Numbered from the stretch's first letter, positions 1-29,729 are shown. The stretch is DNA of 64,000 bases from Blastocystis sp. Blastoise (GCA_039096225.1 JBBPEB010000006.1:862501-926500); one strand, 5' to 3'. Numbers and translations are program-made. The notes: generated by a model from the sequence alone, not told the origin.

Positions 1-549
1 AATAATAGCGATAATAACACTGATAATAATAATGATAACACTGATAATGATGATAATAATAATCAAATGACAAATGCTACTGAATCTGTTAAAGAAACGA
101 AAGAAGAAGAAAATGATAACAATAACGAAAATAAAGAAGAAGAAGATAACAATAACGAAAATAAAGAAGAAGAAAAGAAAGAAGAAAACATTATAACGGT
201 TGAAACAGAAAATAAGGAAAATAATATAGCTATTTCTATTCCTGAGTCTACTATTACAAATAATGAAAATATAATAATTTCAAGTGAAATAGATCAAGAA
301 AATTCTAAACAAAAAGAAGAAAAAGAAGAAGAGAAAGATGAGAACAATACTAGCTTCAATCAAGCTGATAATAATGATAATTCAAAAGATATAACGATTA
401 CTGTAACAGATATGACATCAACCAATCAATCGGAAGAGATTGTATCTAATGAAAGCAAAGATCCAGAAGATTGTACGGAGACTGTAAATGGTACAGATAC
501 TATTATACCTTCAGAAACTGAACAATCTGTATCTGTTGCTGATAAATAA
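1..549 (+). CDS. C-terminal exon of an acidic low-complexity protein (5' partial)
   Basis: The frame is open from base 1 and ends with TAA at 547-549, so the gene continues off the left edge; the first ATG at 67 is probably internal. The visible 182 codons are Asn/Asp runs followed by a region dominated by Glu, Lys, Asn, Ser and Thr, with short imperfect repeats such as NNNENKEEE. No fold, membrane segment or catalytic motif is visible, so it looks like a disordered acidic tail. Base composition is more balanced than the flanking DNA, and in-frame stops are absent over the whole stretch, which supports coding. The function cannot be told from this piece. Confidence 0.7.
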   Translation, partial: NNSDNNTDNNNDNTDNDDNNNQMTNATESVKETKEEENDNNNENKEEEDNNNENKEEEKKEENIITVETENKENNIAISIPESTITNNENIIISSEIDQENSKQKEEKEEEKDENNTSFNQADNNDNSKDITITVTDMTSTNQSEEIVSNESKDPEDCTETVNGTDTIIPSETEQSVSVADK

Positions 550-1893
550 GAAATTATTTTAATATGTATATATATATACTTAAACTTTTCATTATATTAT
601 ATTCATAAATGAATATAATATAATATTTTTGTTTAATCAATTTTCTATCTACAAGTCGTTTTTGTTGTTTTTTATTTCAAATTTTTCATTTGCTTTCATT
701 ATCTGGTCATCTATATTCTATTCTCTTATAATTCTTTATCTTTTTGTTTATAGGAGTAAGTTTTTAGATTGTTTTTTTTTTTTTACATTTTTATAAACAT
801 CTTTTTTTTAATACTTTTCTCTATTTTATCTCCGACTACCTGGTTTTATACTAATTTTATATTATATATATATATATAATTAAATAGTTCGTTTCTTTTT
901 TCTTTTATATATATATATATAGCAATTCTTCTTTATATAGAAGTATATTTTATTATACATAATTTTTAATTCTATATATTAAAACTCTTTTTCACTTTTT
1001 TTATATTCTTTCTCATTATATATATAAATATCTTTATATATCTTCCTCTTCGTATTTCTCGTTTTTAGCTGTTATCCTAGCAAATAATATATGTTCATTT
1101 GATATATATAACTCTATTTATTAATAGGTTTAGTATATTTGGTTATATTTGTATTACTATAGAATTAAAATTATAATTTGTTTTGTTTTTTAATTATATT
1201 TCTGATTCTATCTTTCATTTTTTTTTTATTTTTTATATTTGTATATATTAATTTTCAATAGTGTTACATCACAATTTGTTTTCTATTTTTATTAATTTAT
1301 ATACATATATTTGACCTTTAATTTATTTATTGAAATTTGCTCTTTTTCTCTTTCATTTTTTTATTATCTTAAATCTGGAAATATATTAGCTTTGATAAGC
1401 TTTCTATACTTTATAATGCTATAAATATTTTGTTTTGTTATATATTATTATGTATATAGATTTATTATTATAATGATTGTTAATATCAGAAATAGATAGT
1501 ATAATAAAAATATGTTTATACTATTTTATTTAGAAACAGATGACGTTAACAAGAAAAGAATTATAAGAGAGAAATTATAAGCAATAATGATTCTTTTTTA
1601 TATAAATGGAAATAATATTATATATAGTATTTTCTTTTGTTGTTATTGATATGATATTTAAATAGCAAAAATGATGTTTATAAAATCAATAGTAGAATAA
1701 TAAAAATAGAACTACCAAACAAAGATTATCATATAATAAAATAATTAACTAACTAGAGAAATGAAAATAAAAATTGAAAAAGAATTTTATTGTGACTGAA
1801 ATGTAAAAAAATATACAGATATTATTATTATATATATATAAAATAATAAAATAAATCTTATAATAATAAATTAACAAACTTATATATATATAA
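550..1893. other. AT-rich intergenic region between convergent genes
   Basis: The 3' flank of the acidic-protein gene and the 3' flank of the minus-strand coiled-coil gene meet here. It holds T-rich tracts, short (TA)n runs and no ORF with a plausible composition. Both genes end toward this stretch, so it should contain two polyadenylation regions; no distinct signal can be singled out. Confidence 0.6.
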
Positions 1894-2453
1894 TTATTTT
1901 AAAAATGATTCATAATCGTGAATAAGATCTTCCGGAAACGGTCGTGGAGTCCCCGCGGGAATTGATGACTTTTTAGAAGATGATTTCTATAGTTATATAT
2001 ATATTAGATATCATGAATATAATATTTATTATTATTATGTTTATTATGTTTATTATGATTATTATTTAGTATCTATACATCTGATTGTGTTTCTAGCTGT
2101 AAATGATCATATAATAACGCGTCTTTTAATATTCCCACCAATTCATTACGCTCGCTATATTCAAGAACAAATTCTCCGGTATAACCAGTCGTTAACGATA
2201 CACCTATATATATATATATATATATATAGGTTGATAAGAATAGAATATGATATATATATATTAATAAAGATTTATGAAATTGATATAATAAAACTTATAT
2301 ATATATAATACTATTCTAAATATAAAAGAATATAATATAATTATATATATATATAGAAAAAAAATTATAAAAATTATATTTATATATGTATATATATACC
2401 TTCAACTTTAGCATTAGAAGCTTCACCATAACGAATTTTAAATCTATTTGGAA

Positions 2454-2511
<58 letters not shown>

Positions 2512-2629
2512 TTGTCATCATTAATAATATCGATAATGGATCTTATATATAACGGTCGATGATTTCCATTTATGCATATATCTATACACATTTGCTTTGA
2601 AGAATCATTATAAATCTATATATATGATG

Positions 2630-2664
<35 letters not shown>

Positions 2665-4148
2665 CGATTATATATATATATAATAATCAATTAATTCTAT
2701 ATAATCATAATAATATGTAACTAAAATAAATACATATATATACTCTTAAATATCCTTTTTGTTTGTCCTTCCAAGGTATTATTCGATCTACTATAAATCG
2801 CTTACCGCTATTTTCAAGGAATAAAATCTATATATATAATACATAGTATATATAATATAAATATTAAAAAAATATAATATTATATATTATTAAAATATCA
2901 AATATATACTAAATATATATTATAAATATATAATATACAAAATAACATAAAAATATATTTAACAATAAAGCAAATCATAATTATGATATAATATATATAT
3001 AATACATAGTACATATAACATAAAATATATAATATATATATTACATAAACTATATAATACATATATATATATATTACATAAAATAAACAATACATATATA
3101 TACTTTCATTTTCTGTTCAAATAACGTCTTTGCATACGTTTCAGAAAGAATTCGTTGGTGTTCTTTTTCCTGTAATAATGTTTCATACTCACGTGTTAAA
3201 TCAGTACGTGTCTATATAATAAAGAATAGTACATAGACTTAATATAATAATAAATGTAACAGTTATAGTAATAATAATTATAGTAATAATTATAATACTG
3301 AAAGAATTTGTTTATTTTCTTCATCTTTCTGTTGTAATGATTTCTTCAATTCATCCACTTTCAGCTCATATTCAGTCAATTGAGACATCAATGACATTTT
3401 TTCATTCTATATATTATCAAAAACAAATAATATATAGTAGTATAGAAAACACCTATATATATTTATATATATACTTCTACTGTTGTTAAGCTATCTTGTG
3501 TGGAAACTAATTGTGTTTTTGTATCTTCTAGTGATTTCTATTTATAAAAATGATCATAATAAAATAAATTAGTATAATTAACTGTTTAATATATACTATA
3601 TTTTATATATATTTATATACCTCAATTGATTTTATTTCTTCATCTTTCGAAAAATTTAGATCTTGAATACGTAACTCATATTCATTCTTCATTGTTTCCA
3701 TATTATGTCTTAACTCTGCTAGAGCAGTTTCATTATATTCTGGTATCTTTTTGGAATAATTTTCACTCATTCTCATCTTATTAAGTAATGTAGGATTTTG
3801 AATTGGAATTCTATTCATTACTAAAGATATAATATAAATATTAAAATACTGCATCTCCGTTTTTGCCATCTGAAGACTGAGATTCTTTCTTGCTAATGTA
3901 GCTATAGCTTCATCTTTTATAGCAACATCTTCACGTAATCGTTCTACTTCTGCTGATAAAGACTCATTTTGTGCTTGTAATGCCTATTTATAATTTAAAG
4001 TGAAATATATATTTAAAAATTCAATAAAGAATCTAAAATATACATTTGTTTTTATTCTTTCTACAGAAACCAACTTCCTCACTGTTTCTAGCTTAGCAGT
4101 AATAACTTGAATAATACATTCCTGTCCTCTCTCTTGTTGATCTTCCAT
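1894..4148 (-). CDS. Multi-exon coiled-coil protein, function unknown
   Basis: The gene reads leftwards from ATG at 4146-4148 (MEDQQERGQEC...) to a TAA at 1894-1896 and needs about eleven exons, roughly at 4049-4148, 3866-3984, 3622-3822, 3474-3533, 3300-3412, 3106-3214, 2743-2829, 2512-2613, 2399-2452, 2081-2205 and 1894-1987. Introns are mostly TA repeats with GTATAT donors. The N-terminal two thirds is heptad-like, rich in Glu, Lys, Leu and Gln, and should form a coiled coil. The C-terminal third alternates short beta-like segments (FIVDRIIPW, FKIRYGE, GYTGEFVLEYSERNELVGIL), which resembles a PH-like or TH1-like fold; that is an inference from pattern only. It ends in a Ser/Lys/Pro tail. 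I do not recognise the family. Confidence 0.6.
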
Positions 4149-4546
4149 GTGTATTCATAAAGTAATAACAAAAACAAACTGAAATACTAACACCCACTTT
4201 TCAACAAAAAACAGATTTTTTTCAGAAAAACCAGTTTCATTCTTTTTTAATTTTAGTCTCATTTACATTCTTTTTATCCAACCTGACTGTATTTTTATGA
4301 ATTTTGTCTTTCTTTATAATTATTTTAGTTATACATTCACAGAAATAAAACTGGTCAGTTAGAATTATGGGTAAAAAAAGTTATTATCTGTTTTATTTAA
4401 GCATTTTTTATGATGCAGACAGCATACTATCTGTTGAGATCACACTTATTACAATACATCAATCATAATAACAAAAACATTATAATAATTTATTAATGGA
4501 TAGAATTGTTTTTAGATTGGAAGTGGATAATATATCCAAGTATAAC
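4149..4546. other. Intergenic spacer, 398 bp
   Basis: This lies between the start of the coiled-coil gene and the end of the glucosidase II beta gene, both on the minus strand. It should hold the promoter of the first and the 3' flank of the second. No specific element is recognised. Confidence 0.5.
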
Positions 4547-7262
<2,716 letters not shown>

Positions 7263-7647
7263 TTTGTATACACAAGCAAATGAGCAATTCTTATTATGTA
7301 TGAATAGAAATAATATATTTTGATTTCAGAAATCTGGAAGTTCGTTTTATAAGAATGAAAAATAATCTGAAATATTTTAAGTCATTCTTATAATTTTTCA
7401 TTTATGAATAGAAAATAAAGGATTTATCAATCCATTGAAAATATATGGATATGTTATTTTATTAATTAATAGATGTATGAATGTAAGCAAAACAAATGAT
7501 ATATAAGAATGTGACAAATGAATAATAATAGTGTTTAAAACGAAATTATGCGTTTTATAAGCACACATATACACCAAAGAAAGAAAATTTTTTATATTTA
7601 TATATTTTTTTGAAACAACAATGAAGAAAATATTTAATTGAATAAAT
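7263..7647. other. Intergenic spacer, 385 bp
   Basis: It separates the start of the glucosidase II beta gene from the end of the amino acid transporter gene on the same strand. The sequence is A/T-rich with no recognised element; the glucosidase promoter must lie here. Confidence 0.5.
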
Positions 7648-8265
7648 TTAAAGATAAATAGTCACAAGAGAGACAACTCCAACAATCAGAGATCCGATAA
7701 ATAAAGCCCATGTAGATATTTTGAAAGGAAGAGTCATTCTATATATAATAGAAAATAGAATCGAGAATATATAATTATAAGAATTATAAACTAATATAGT
7801 TATATATATACTCTAATTTTCCAAGAGCATTAAGTTTTAAGCAAGCCATAGCAGGGAATGCGAAACAAACAACAGTACTAGCAACACCTATAAATATAGT
7901 ATTAAATATAGTATTAAATATAGTATTAAATATAGTATTAAATATAGTATTAAATATAGTATTAAATATAGTATTAAATATAGTATTAAATATAGTATTA
8001 AATATATTATTAAATATATTATTAAATATATTATTAAATATATTATTAAATATATTAAGAAATATTTCAGATAATAAAAAAATATAAATATATATATACT
8101 TCCTATAAATTGGAATACAATAGATAAATCATCGATAATAAGTCCACAGACTAAAATAATAAAACTGAGAAGGAAAGAGAGTGAATAATGACGAATAAGG
8201 GACCATTTAGTATTTTCCTTCTTAGAAGCTTCTTCAATTCCCCAAATCATAGTAATTATTGTAAA

Positions 8266-8303
<38 letters not shown>

Positions 8304-10042
8304 TCAATAAATAATGAATATAAAAATATTAAAAAATAATATTCTATATTAATATTCAAGAATACCAATGATTTTAATATATATATATATATATATACCT
8401 AGCAGGGAATATATTCATAGGGAAAGCCATAACAATAACACAGACCATAAGGAAGAAAGCAACAATAACAAAAGGATAAGGAGTACTAATCATATTTAAT
8501 AATATATTTCCTTGAATATCTTCACCATATTTAGCATATCCTGCAAAACCATCAAGAACATATACGCATAAAGCAAGAGGAAGAGCAGTCCAATTAACAC
8601 GCTTCATTTCTATAGGTATATAGTGTATATATATATGTATATTATTATTATAAATTATTATTAAAAATATGATTTTTTTAGAATAAATAGATATTATGTT
8701 TTAAGAAAAAAAATTAAAAAAACTTAAAAAAATCAAAAATTTAAAAAAAAAATAATAATAATAATAATAATACTTTTAACTTGATCTCCTTGAAGTTCAC
8801 TTTGAATTTCAAATACATTAACTTGACTAGAGAAAGCAAAGAGCATGAGAGGAATAGCTTTAATAAGACCTAAATCCCAATGTACTAAAGATAAAGAAGA
8901 CAGTTTTTCAAGATTAATATCTTCACAACATAAAGCAATGATAGTCCCTACAATATAGAGAACGCAAACAAGACCAAAGAAAGAAGAGAAACGAAGGTTA
9001 TCCATATTTCGGAGTAAACAAAGAGGAAGAACAATAAGACACCAGAAAATAGCAGTTAAATAATATTTATTTTGTAAGATATCAGGTAAAACATTAAACG
9101 AAATAATATTCTGAAAGATATCCTTAACAGCAACAATATATCTATATATATATATATGATTTATAGAATAGAAGAATGAATACGAAAAATGATGAAGACA
9201 AATAAATTAAATATAAATAAAATATAATATATAATAATAATAAAATATAATATATAATAATAATAAAACATAATATATATAATAATAAAATAAAATATAA
9301 TATAAATATAATATAATATATAATAATAATAATAAAATATATATCCCATAGCACATCCGATACAGAAACATAAAATACCTAAATAAATTACATATTGTAA
9401 CCATTTTCCAAATAATTGATACTATATATATAATATATATAATTATATTTATTAAATATAGTTAATAATAATAAAAAGCAAAAACAACTAATAGAATATA
9501 TATAATAAAATATTAATATTTAATAAAATATATACAGACATGTCTTCAAAACTTGTATATCCAGAAGCTTCACGAGCACGAATTAAAAGTTCAATTGTAA
9601 AAATAGTAACAAAAGTACCAAAAATAAGAAGAAGGATACAAGCAGCATATCCACCCATTTGGAAAGCACTAGGTAAAGAAAGAACACCAGCACCCATTGT
9701 TGCAGAACATAAATTAAAAACTCCACCACGAATAGAACCAGGAGCAAATAAATAAGATAATCTATGGATAAAAAAAAATTAATATATAGAATCAATAAAT
9801 ATATTAGTGTAAATGAATAAGCCAAAGACATACAAGTTGAATTTATACCAAGGTTTCTTTTCTTTTCCTTCAAGAAGGGGAACTTCTACAGATGTTTCTT
9901 CAGAAACTACAGCAGGAACAGTAGATTGTTCAACATCAGTTTTTTGAACAGTTTCAGGAACTACTTGTGTTTCTTCTTGAACTGTTTTTTGTTCGTTTGA
10001 TATGTTTTCGTCAACAATAATAGAAGTTGATTCGGTACTCAT
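7648..10042 (-). CDS. AAAP-family amino acid transporter (vacuolar AVT / SLC38-like)
   Basis: The gene starts at ATG 10040-10042 and stops at 7648-7650, with about nine exons. The first ~70 residues are a soluble, acidic Thr/Val/Glu-rich N-terminal tail ending GKEKKPWYKFNLY. The second exon carries the AAAP signature SIRGGVFNLCSATMGAGVLSLPSAF split over the first transmembrane helix, followed by further helices to a total of roughly eleven, with KMKRVNWTALPLALCVYVLDGFAGY and the closing segment WALFIGSLIVGVVSLVTIYL at the very C-terminus. Length is about 450-470 residues, normal for the family. Members move neutral amino acids with protons or sodium across vacuolar or plasma membranes; the long N-terminal tail is typical of fungal vacuolar AVT proteins. 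Exact substrate and membrane are not visible. Confidence 0.85.
7889..8060. repeat. 12-bp intronic minisatellite (TATAGTATTAAA)n
   Basis: About fourteen head-to-tail copies of a 12-bp unit, TATAGTATTAAA grading into TATATTATTAAA, fill most of an intron of the transporter gene. The array has no stop on the minus strand because of its 12-bp period and mimics a Leu/Tyr/Ile coding stretch. Confidence 0.85.
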
Positions 10043-11153
10043 TTTAATATTTTCTTTACGAGTTAAAGAATTGAATAATAAATAAATATTTAAATTTTTT
10101 TTATTTTTAATAATGCCAAATAAAATGTAATGATGATTGGATGTGTCAAAAAACAGTAGGAAGACGTCATCTTTCCTCTTTTTTCTTTATAATTTTCTTA
10201 TTTGTTATTTATTTCTGAAGATTAATTCGTTTTGAGATGCATATAAGTTTGAATATATACTTCAGTTCGTATACATTTATAATAGAAAAGCAACTGGAAA
10301 TAAAAGCATGAATTTTAAAAAGAGTATTGTGAAAAAGACATGTTTTTCAAGGTAATTAATAAAGTTTAATTATTTTAATAGTTCGCTGAGCTTTGTCTTG
10401 TGTTTGTAATAATATTCATTTAAATATTAAGTTATAAATATCAAAATTGTATATCAATAAATCAGTTTTAAGTATAATCTAAAATAGATATAGTGAGTAT
10501 AATGTTGGTTGAATATCTAGAATGGCAGTTATTGATATATTTGAGTAATAAAACCGTTTCTAATAAGAGATAAACAAACGAATTCTTTATCCTTGTCAGA
10601 ATGACTCAAATCGGCATCTTTCATTTCATGGGTAGTTTCATTTTTGAGGTTTCTCCACAAGGATTTGAGTTATATTATTGGATATCTCGTGACATAATTT
10701 GTGGCAAAGAATAAAAAGAATAACTTCAAAATAGGGAAACTTTCAAATTCTTACATTAGAGAATAAAAAGATAAATAATACAATAGCTATAGCATATATG
10801 ACAGATTCAGTTGACTACTTAGTTCGTGTAATTCGTTGAGACGAGATTGTGATTGAAAAAGGAAAGAAAGCCTTGTATATTAGATTCCATTATTATTTTC
10901 GAAAGTTCATTAAAAACTAACAAGAAGAACACATTGTATGAATCTTCTATCACATAAATATATGAATAGAATGATATTAATTTGAGTTAAAACATAAATG
11001 ATTCCTGATTGATTTATTATTTAATAAAGTAGATTCATGTTATATTTATAATTTGCTCTTATTATATTATAAAAGGATTATTTAAAATTAGCAAAACAAG
11101 ATAAACTACTAATTTTTTTTATAAATAAAAAAAAAATGCTAAAATAAAAAATA
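10043..11153. other. Intergenic region, 1.1 kb
   Basis: Upstream flank of the transporter gene and 3' flank of the first dehydrogenase gene. Composition is less repetitive than most intergenic DNA here, but no ORF, RNA gene or repeat is recognised. Confidence 0.5.
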
Positions 11154-11597
11154 TTAATTTTGAGTAGTAGTTTGGGTAGTATTTGATTGCATATTTCTTT
11201 CAGATCTCCATTGAGTAAAACGAGTAATTATTTGGCCAATAGCACTAGGAACTTGTCTTCCAAGAGTATAGAAAATAACATGATAAATAGAAATAATATA
11301 TATATATATTGAATAAAAAAAGAGTAGAATAGTATTCATATATAAATAGAATACTATATAATAATTTATTGAAAATAAAAAATAGAAAAGTAAAATAATA
11401 ATTCTATATATATATATATATATAAATTTGAGGGAAAGCAATAAAAGGAGTATCAATAGCAAGTTGTTCAGCTATATAAGTAGCAGCTTTTTCAGCAGTA
11501 TAACAAAGAGGATATTGATTCTGATTCTCAGAAAAACGTGTATCTACAGGACCTATAATAAATATATATAATATAATATTCATATATATATAGCAAG

Positions 11598-11644
<47 letters not shown>

Positions 11645-11696
11645 AGGAGAAATAATATTTACATGGATACCAAAAGGACGAAGTTGATTTTGAAGA

Positions 11697-11747
<51 letters not shown>

Positions 11748-12696
11748 TTAATACTCAATATATTGTTATCAAATAGTATGATAATTCTTATAAAAATATA
11801 TATATATATTCAAAATAATATATACTATAATATATATATACCTTCAAAATAGACACGAACACAATTTTTAGAAGATTCATAACTGGGGACCATAAATAAA
11901 TTACCGTAACCATTAGCAGAACTAACAACAGCTAATTGACCACATTTACGAGACTATATATATATTTATATATATTGGATAATATTAAAAAATAATAATA
12001 ATAATATAAATATCAAAAAAAACAATTCAAATAATTTTAAAAAATCATATTTATTTATAATCAATAATATATAAATATATATATATGTAATAAATAAATT
12101 TATATATATATATACCTTCATTTGATCGACAAAAGGTAATACAGTGTGAACAGCAGCAAGAATATTCAATTTAAAACTAATATCAGCATCATTTAAGAGG
12201 CTTTCAGAAGTCATTTCAGCCACAACACCACGACCAGCATTTGCAATAACTAAATCAACCTATATTTGTAATATATAAGACAAAATTGGTATTCAAAATA
12301 GATATTTACATTATCAATTTGTTTAATTGTATCGAGTCTTCCAAGGAATTCTTTTTCATTAGTAATATCACCAACGTACGTTTTTACAATCATAGAAGAA
12401 TTCAGAGCTAAGCACTTTTCTTTAGTCTTCTCTAATCTTTCCTTATTTTGACCAAAGATATAAAGAATTTCAGCTCCATGAGAAGCATAATAATAAGCAA
12501 GATGTTCACCAATACCACTTGAAGCACCAGTAATTAATATAGACTTTGGTTTAGGAACATCTTTACGGCAGATCATATCATAGACATATCCAATACAATA
12601 GATAGGGAACAAAATTATGTAGAGAAAAGGAGTCAAGATGTAATATATTAATAGATTACATAAGAACTCAATAGTGAGTGTACAATAATGAGTCAT
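11154..12696 (-). CDS. Membrane-anchored short-chain dehydrogenase/reductase, copy A
   Basis: An NAD(P)-dependent SDR. The start ATG at 12694-12696 is chosen because the paralogue next door begins at the same place. The N-terminus is a hydrophobic anchor ([22 protein letters not shown]), then [13 protein letters not shown] (cofactor loop TGxxxGIG), [15 protein letters not shown] (catalytic Ser) and SYESSKNC (YxxxK). The C-terminal exon aligns with the paralogue ([20 protein letters not shown]). It needs about seven exons. The last intron is abnormal: where copy B has a GTATAT donor and TATAG acceptor, copy A has neither GT nor AG, and reading through meets a stop. The gene may use odd splice sites, be damaged, or contain a sequence error. 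The substrate is unknown; lipid or steroid/retinol-type substrates are common for anchored SDRs. Confidence 0.8.
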
Positions 12697-13036
12697 GTTA
12701 CAAAGTATTCTTTTTAAAACGAATAAAAAAATAAATGAATTCAAAAACAAACAAAACACCAGAAAAAGTGAGTTTCATCTCGATGACGCTCTAGAAACAC
12801 TAATCCAACGAACTGACGCTATTTTAATATGTATAATGTTTTTAATTAATTATCTTAGAAACTATGGATTGAAATGAATAAAGGGTAGAATATACATTGA
12901 GTGTAACAACATAAGTAACAACAAAACTAAAATATAGAAGAGAGCATGTATTTGAAATGGCAAATTAGAGAGCTATAAATAAAATGATATGTAGCCTATT
13001 TCAAATCAAAAGTTAAAGAGAGTGTGTATATTGAAA
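12697..13036. other. Intergenic spacer between the two dehydrogenase copies
   Basis: This 340-bp gap should contain the promoter of copy A and the 3' flank of copy B. The short plus-strand ORF across 12695-12877 has no support and is read as noise. Confidence 0.5.
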
Positions 13037-14452
13037 TTATTCAGATTTGGTTTTATTTTGTTTTTTTAATTGTTTAGCTTGACTCATCTTACTAATAGCC
13101 ATGACAATTTCTCTTGGAATTTGACGAGCATAAGTAAAGAAGAAAATATGCCAGCTATAAATAACATTAAATAAGTATATAAAAAGAAAACAATGAGAAA
13201 AAATAATACAAAAATAATTAGTTAGTAATAAAGTATTAAAAAAATGTTACTATAAATATTATAATAAAAGATATATATATATACAATCTGGGGAATGATA
13301 TAAAAGGAACATCCCAATATAATTGTTGTCCAATAATTTCAGCAGCCTTTTCAGAACTAACAACACCAGGGTAATTCGCTTGATTTTCAGTAAAACGTGT
13401 GTTTACAGGACCTAGAAATATATATATATATGTATAATAATAAATTTTCTTATTATTATATATAATAATATATTATTATTATTATTTGAATATTCAAATT
13501 AATAAGAAGATAAACATAAAAATAATAAGAGAGAGAATCAATATAGTTATAATAAAAGCTACATAAATTCGAATATATTATAATGATTATACATAATTAA
13601 AATAATCATAATACTTAGAATAATACAAATATGACTAGTTATAATCATAATAATATACCAGGAGAAACGATATTGACATGAATACCAAAAGGACGAAGTT
13701 TATGTCTAAGGTTTTCAAAATAAATACGACAACAGTTTTTAGTAGCTTCATACGAAGGAATGAAGAATCCATTACCATAACCATCAATAGAACTAACAAT
13801 ACAGAATTGACCGGAGTGACGTTCTTTCATTTGATCGATAAAAGGAAGACAAGTTTGAATAGTAGCATCAATATTCAATTTGAATACTTTCTCATAATCA
13901 TCTTCTAAACTAGCAGAAGTCAATTCAGGGAATACACAACGACCAGCATTAGCAACAACAAGATCTACCTAAATAAAGTAATTATTATTATCAATTTATA
14001 TAGTATTTATTTATATAGTATTTATCAAGAAATAATATAGAAAAAATATTGAGTAAAATATATACTTGATCATTATTTTTAATTGATTCAATTCTAGCTT
14101 TGAATTCTTCTGTATTGCAGATATTACCAACATATGTGTTTACAGTCATTGATGGATTCAATTTCAAGCATCCCTCTTTAGTAGCCATCAATCTTTCCTC
14201 ATTCTGACCAAAAATATATAGACGATCAGCACCTTTTTTAGCATAATAATAAGCCATAGCTTCACCGATACCACTAGAAGCACCTGTGATCAAAACAGAT
14301 TTTGGTTCTTCAGCATATTCAGGATAAAGTAAATTGCAAACATATTCATAAACATAAATTGGGAAAAGAAGAACATATAAAAGAGGAGTTAAAATATAAT
14401 ATATAAGAATATTATCAAAGAAATAAGTTGATAAAACGGAAAAGTGACTCAT
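13037..14452 (-). CDS. Membrane-anchored short-chain dehydrogenase/reductase, copy B
   Basis: Tandem paralogue of copy A on the same strand. Start ATG at 14450-14452 gives MSHFSVLSTYFF and a hydrophobic anchor ([19 protein letters not shown]), followed by [13 protein letters not shown], a catalytic Ser in VSSIDGYG and YEATKNC (YxxxK). It stops with TAA at 13037-13039 after a basic, Lys/Gln-rich tail ending NKTKSE. Splice sites are canonical. Compared with copy A, several introns are missing: residues from the MTSASLEDD segment to HVNIVSPG lie in one exon (about 13659-13923), whereas copy A splits the same region into three. All classical SDR residues are present, so copy B looks functional. 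Confidence 0.85.
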
Positions 14453-15525
14453 ATTGAAGTTATAGAACCAAAATAAAATAAAATTTGAATAAACCTCAAC
14501 CCACATGACAAAGGGATACTCCCTCAGATCTAAAAAAACGAATGACACACCTTTTGAATGAAATATGAATGGCTATAAATCAAAGAATAATCAATATTTT
14601 ATTATTTGTTGATAATCGCAATGATAAAAAACATAATTAATGGTATTAGATTCACCAATTATTGTTGAATAATTATCTCGATTCTCCAACAAAACTTAAC
14701 ATTTATGTTTATTTGATATTTGATATCATATTTAATGAGAAAATTCATGAAAATAATAAAATTGATGGAAAACAAAAGGGAGAAAAAAAAGTTTCCACAA
14801 ATTGGAATGATATATATCTTCATCCTGTTATTATAATAAATCAGATTATTCCTTTGATATCAAGGTTTAACACTTCCCAATATTTATTACCATGTTACAA
14901 TGAATTATTATTATAAAGAAAATTCACATAATTATCGATTCGAACTAATCATGACTTGATAAGGGTAAAACGGGGTTGACAATAGTAGAAGATAATGTTA
15001 TTATGTCACTAGTTTTTTGCGTAAAAAAAAAGAAAAAAATGTTTTTAATTGTATTGTTTGTCATATAAAGTTGATCATAATATATGATATAAAATAAATT
15101 TATTTTCTTAATGTGACTGAGTTTTAAAATAATATTCAATTTTGAGTTAGTCGATATGAAAAAAGTATAGAATTTATAAAAGAGTATATTTGAATTAGAC
15201 TTGGTATAATTAATAAAATGAAAACAACGATCATTCATGAAAGAACTCTTCAGTTGAGAAGTCATCCATAAGAAATTGATGCGTTTCAAAAAAAGAAATA
15301 TAAACCTATGTTTTAGTTACATACTTATTTATTGTTCTTGATATGAGAACATAAAAAAAGCAATAGAGTAATCATCATTAATCAAAAGCAAAGAAAATGA
15401 AGCAATGAGGAACAACATATGCATTCGTATAACAATGATCTTTCAACATATACATACTTATTTTAACGATATATTAATAATATATAAAAAAAAGTAAATA
15501 TTTGTTAAGAAAACAAAAAGAATAA
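14453..15525. other. Intergenic region left of the transposon
   Basis: Upstream flank of SDR copy B up to the transposon target duplication. Short ORFs at 14662-14916 (+) and 14945-15289 (-) lack ATG starts or coding character and are not called. Before the insertion this DNA was joined to 30292 onward, giving an intergenic region of about 1.2 kb between two divergent genes. Confidence 0.6.
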
Positions 15526-15533
15526 CTAGAATT
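15526..15533. repeat. hAT target-site duplication, left copy (CTAGAATT)
   Basis: Eight bases, CTAGAATT, immediately outside the left inverted repeat. The same eight bases lie immediately outside the right inverted repeat. Eight-bp duplications are diagnostic of hAT transposases. Confidence 0.95.
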
Positions 15534-15604
15534 TAGAGAATTACCAAAAACCGGATAAAGCTAAATAGCTGGTTTAAACCAGCTAAAATTTTTAGCCGGT
15601 TTTT
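15534..15604. repeat. hAT left terminal inverted repeat (71 bp, perfect)
   Basis: It starts TAGAGAATTACC, close to the hobo/Hermes-type CAGAGAA end. It includes an 18-bp perfect palindrome, AGCTGGTTTAAACCAGCT, and matching CCGG boxes on each side (AACCGGAT and TAGCCGGTT), a plausible transposase-binding arrangement. A further GCCGATTTTGAAACCAGC half-copy lies just inside, up to about 15655. Confidence 0.95.
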
Positions 15605-15738
15605 GATTTTTACAGTCAAAATTTTTAGCCGATTTTGAAACCAGCTAAAAATCAAAAAATATATTCATTCATATTGTATATGATTCATTAGTTATTTATC
15701 ATTCTATATAGCATTTATATATAGAAACTAGCTTATTA

Positions 15739-29729
<13,991 letters not shown>

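Noticed and set aside
9540-9755. Plus-strand ORF opposite the amino acid transporter
   Set aside because: Antisense of the exon carrying the AAAP signature, which is clearly coding on the minus strand.
14662-15289. Two ORFs in the flank between SDR copy B and the transposon
   Set aside because: The plus ORF needs a non-ATG start and the minus ORF is Lys/Asn/Ile/Phe noise; neither has splice partners.
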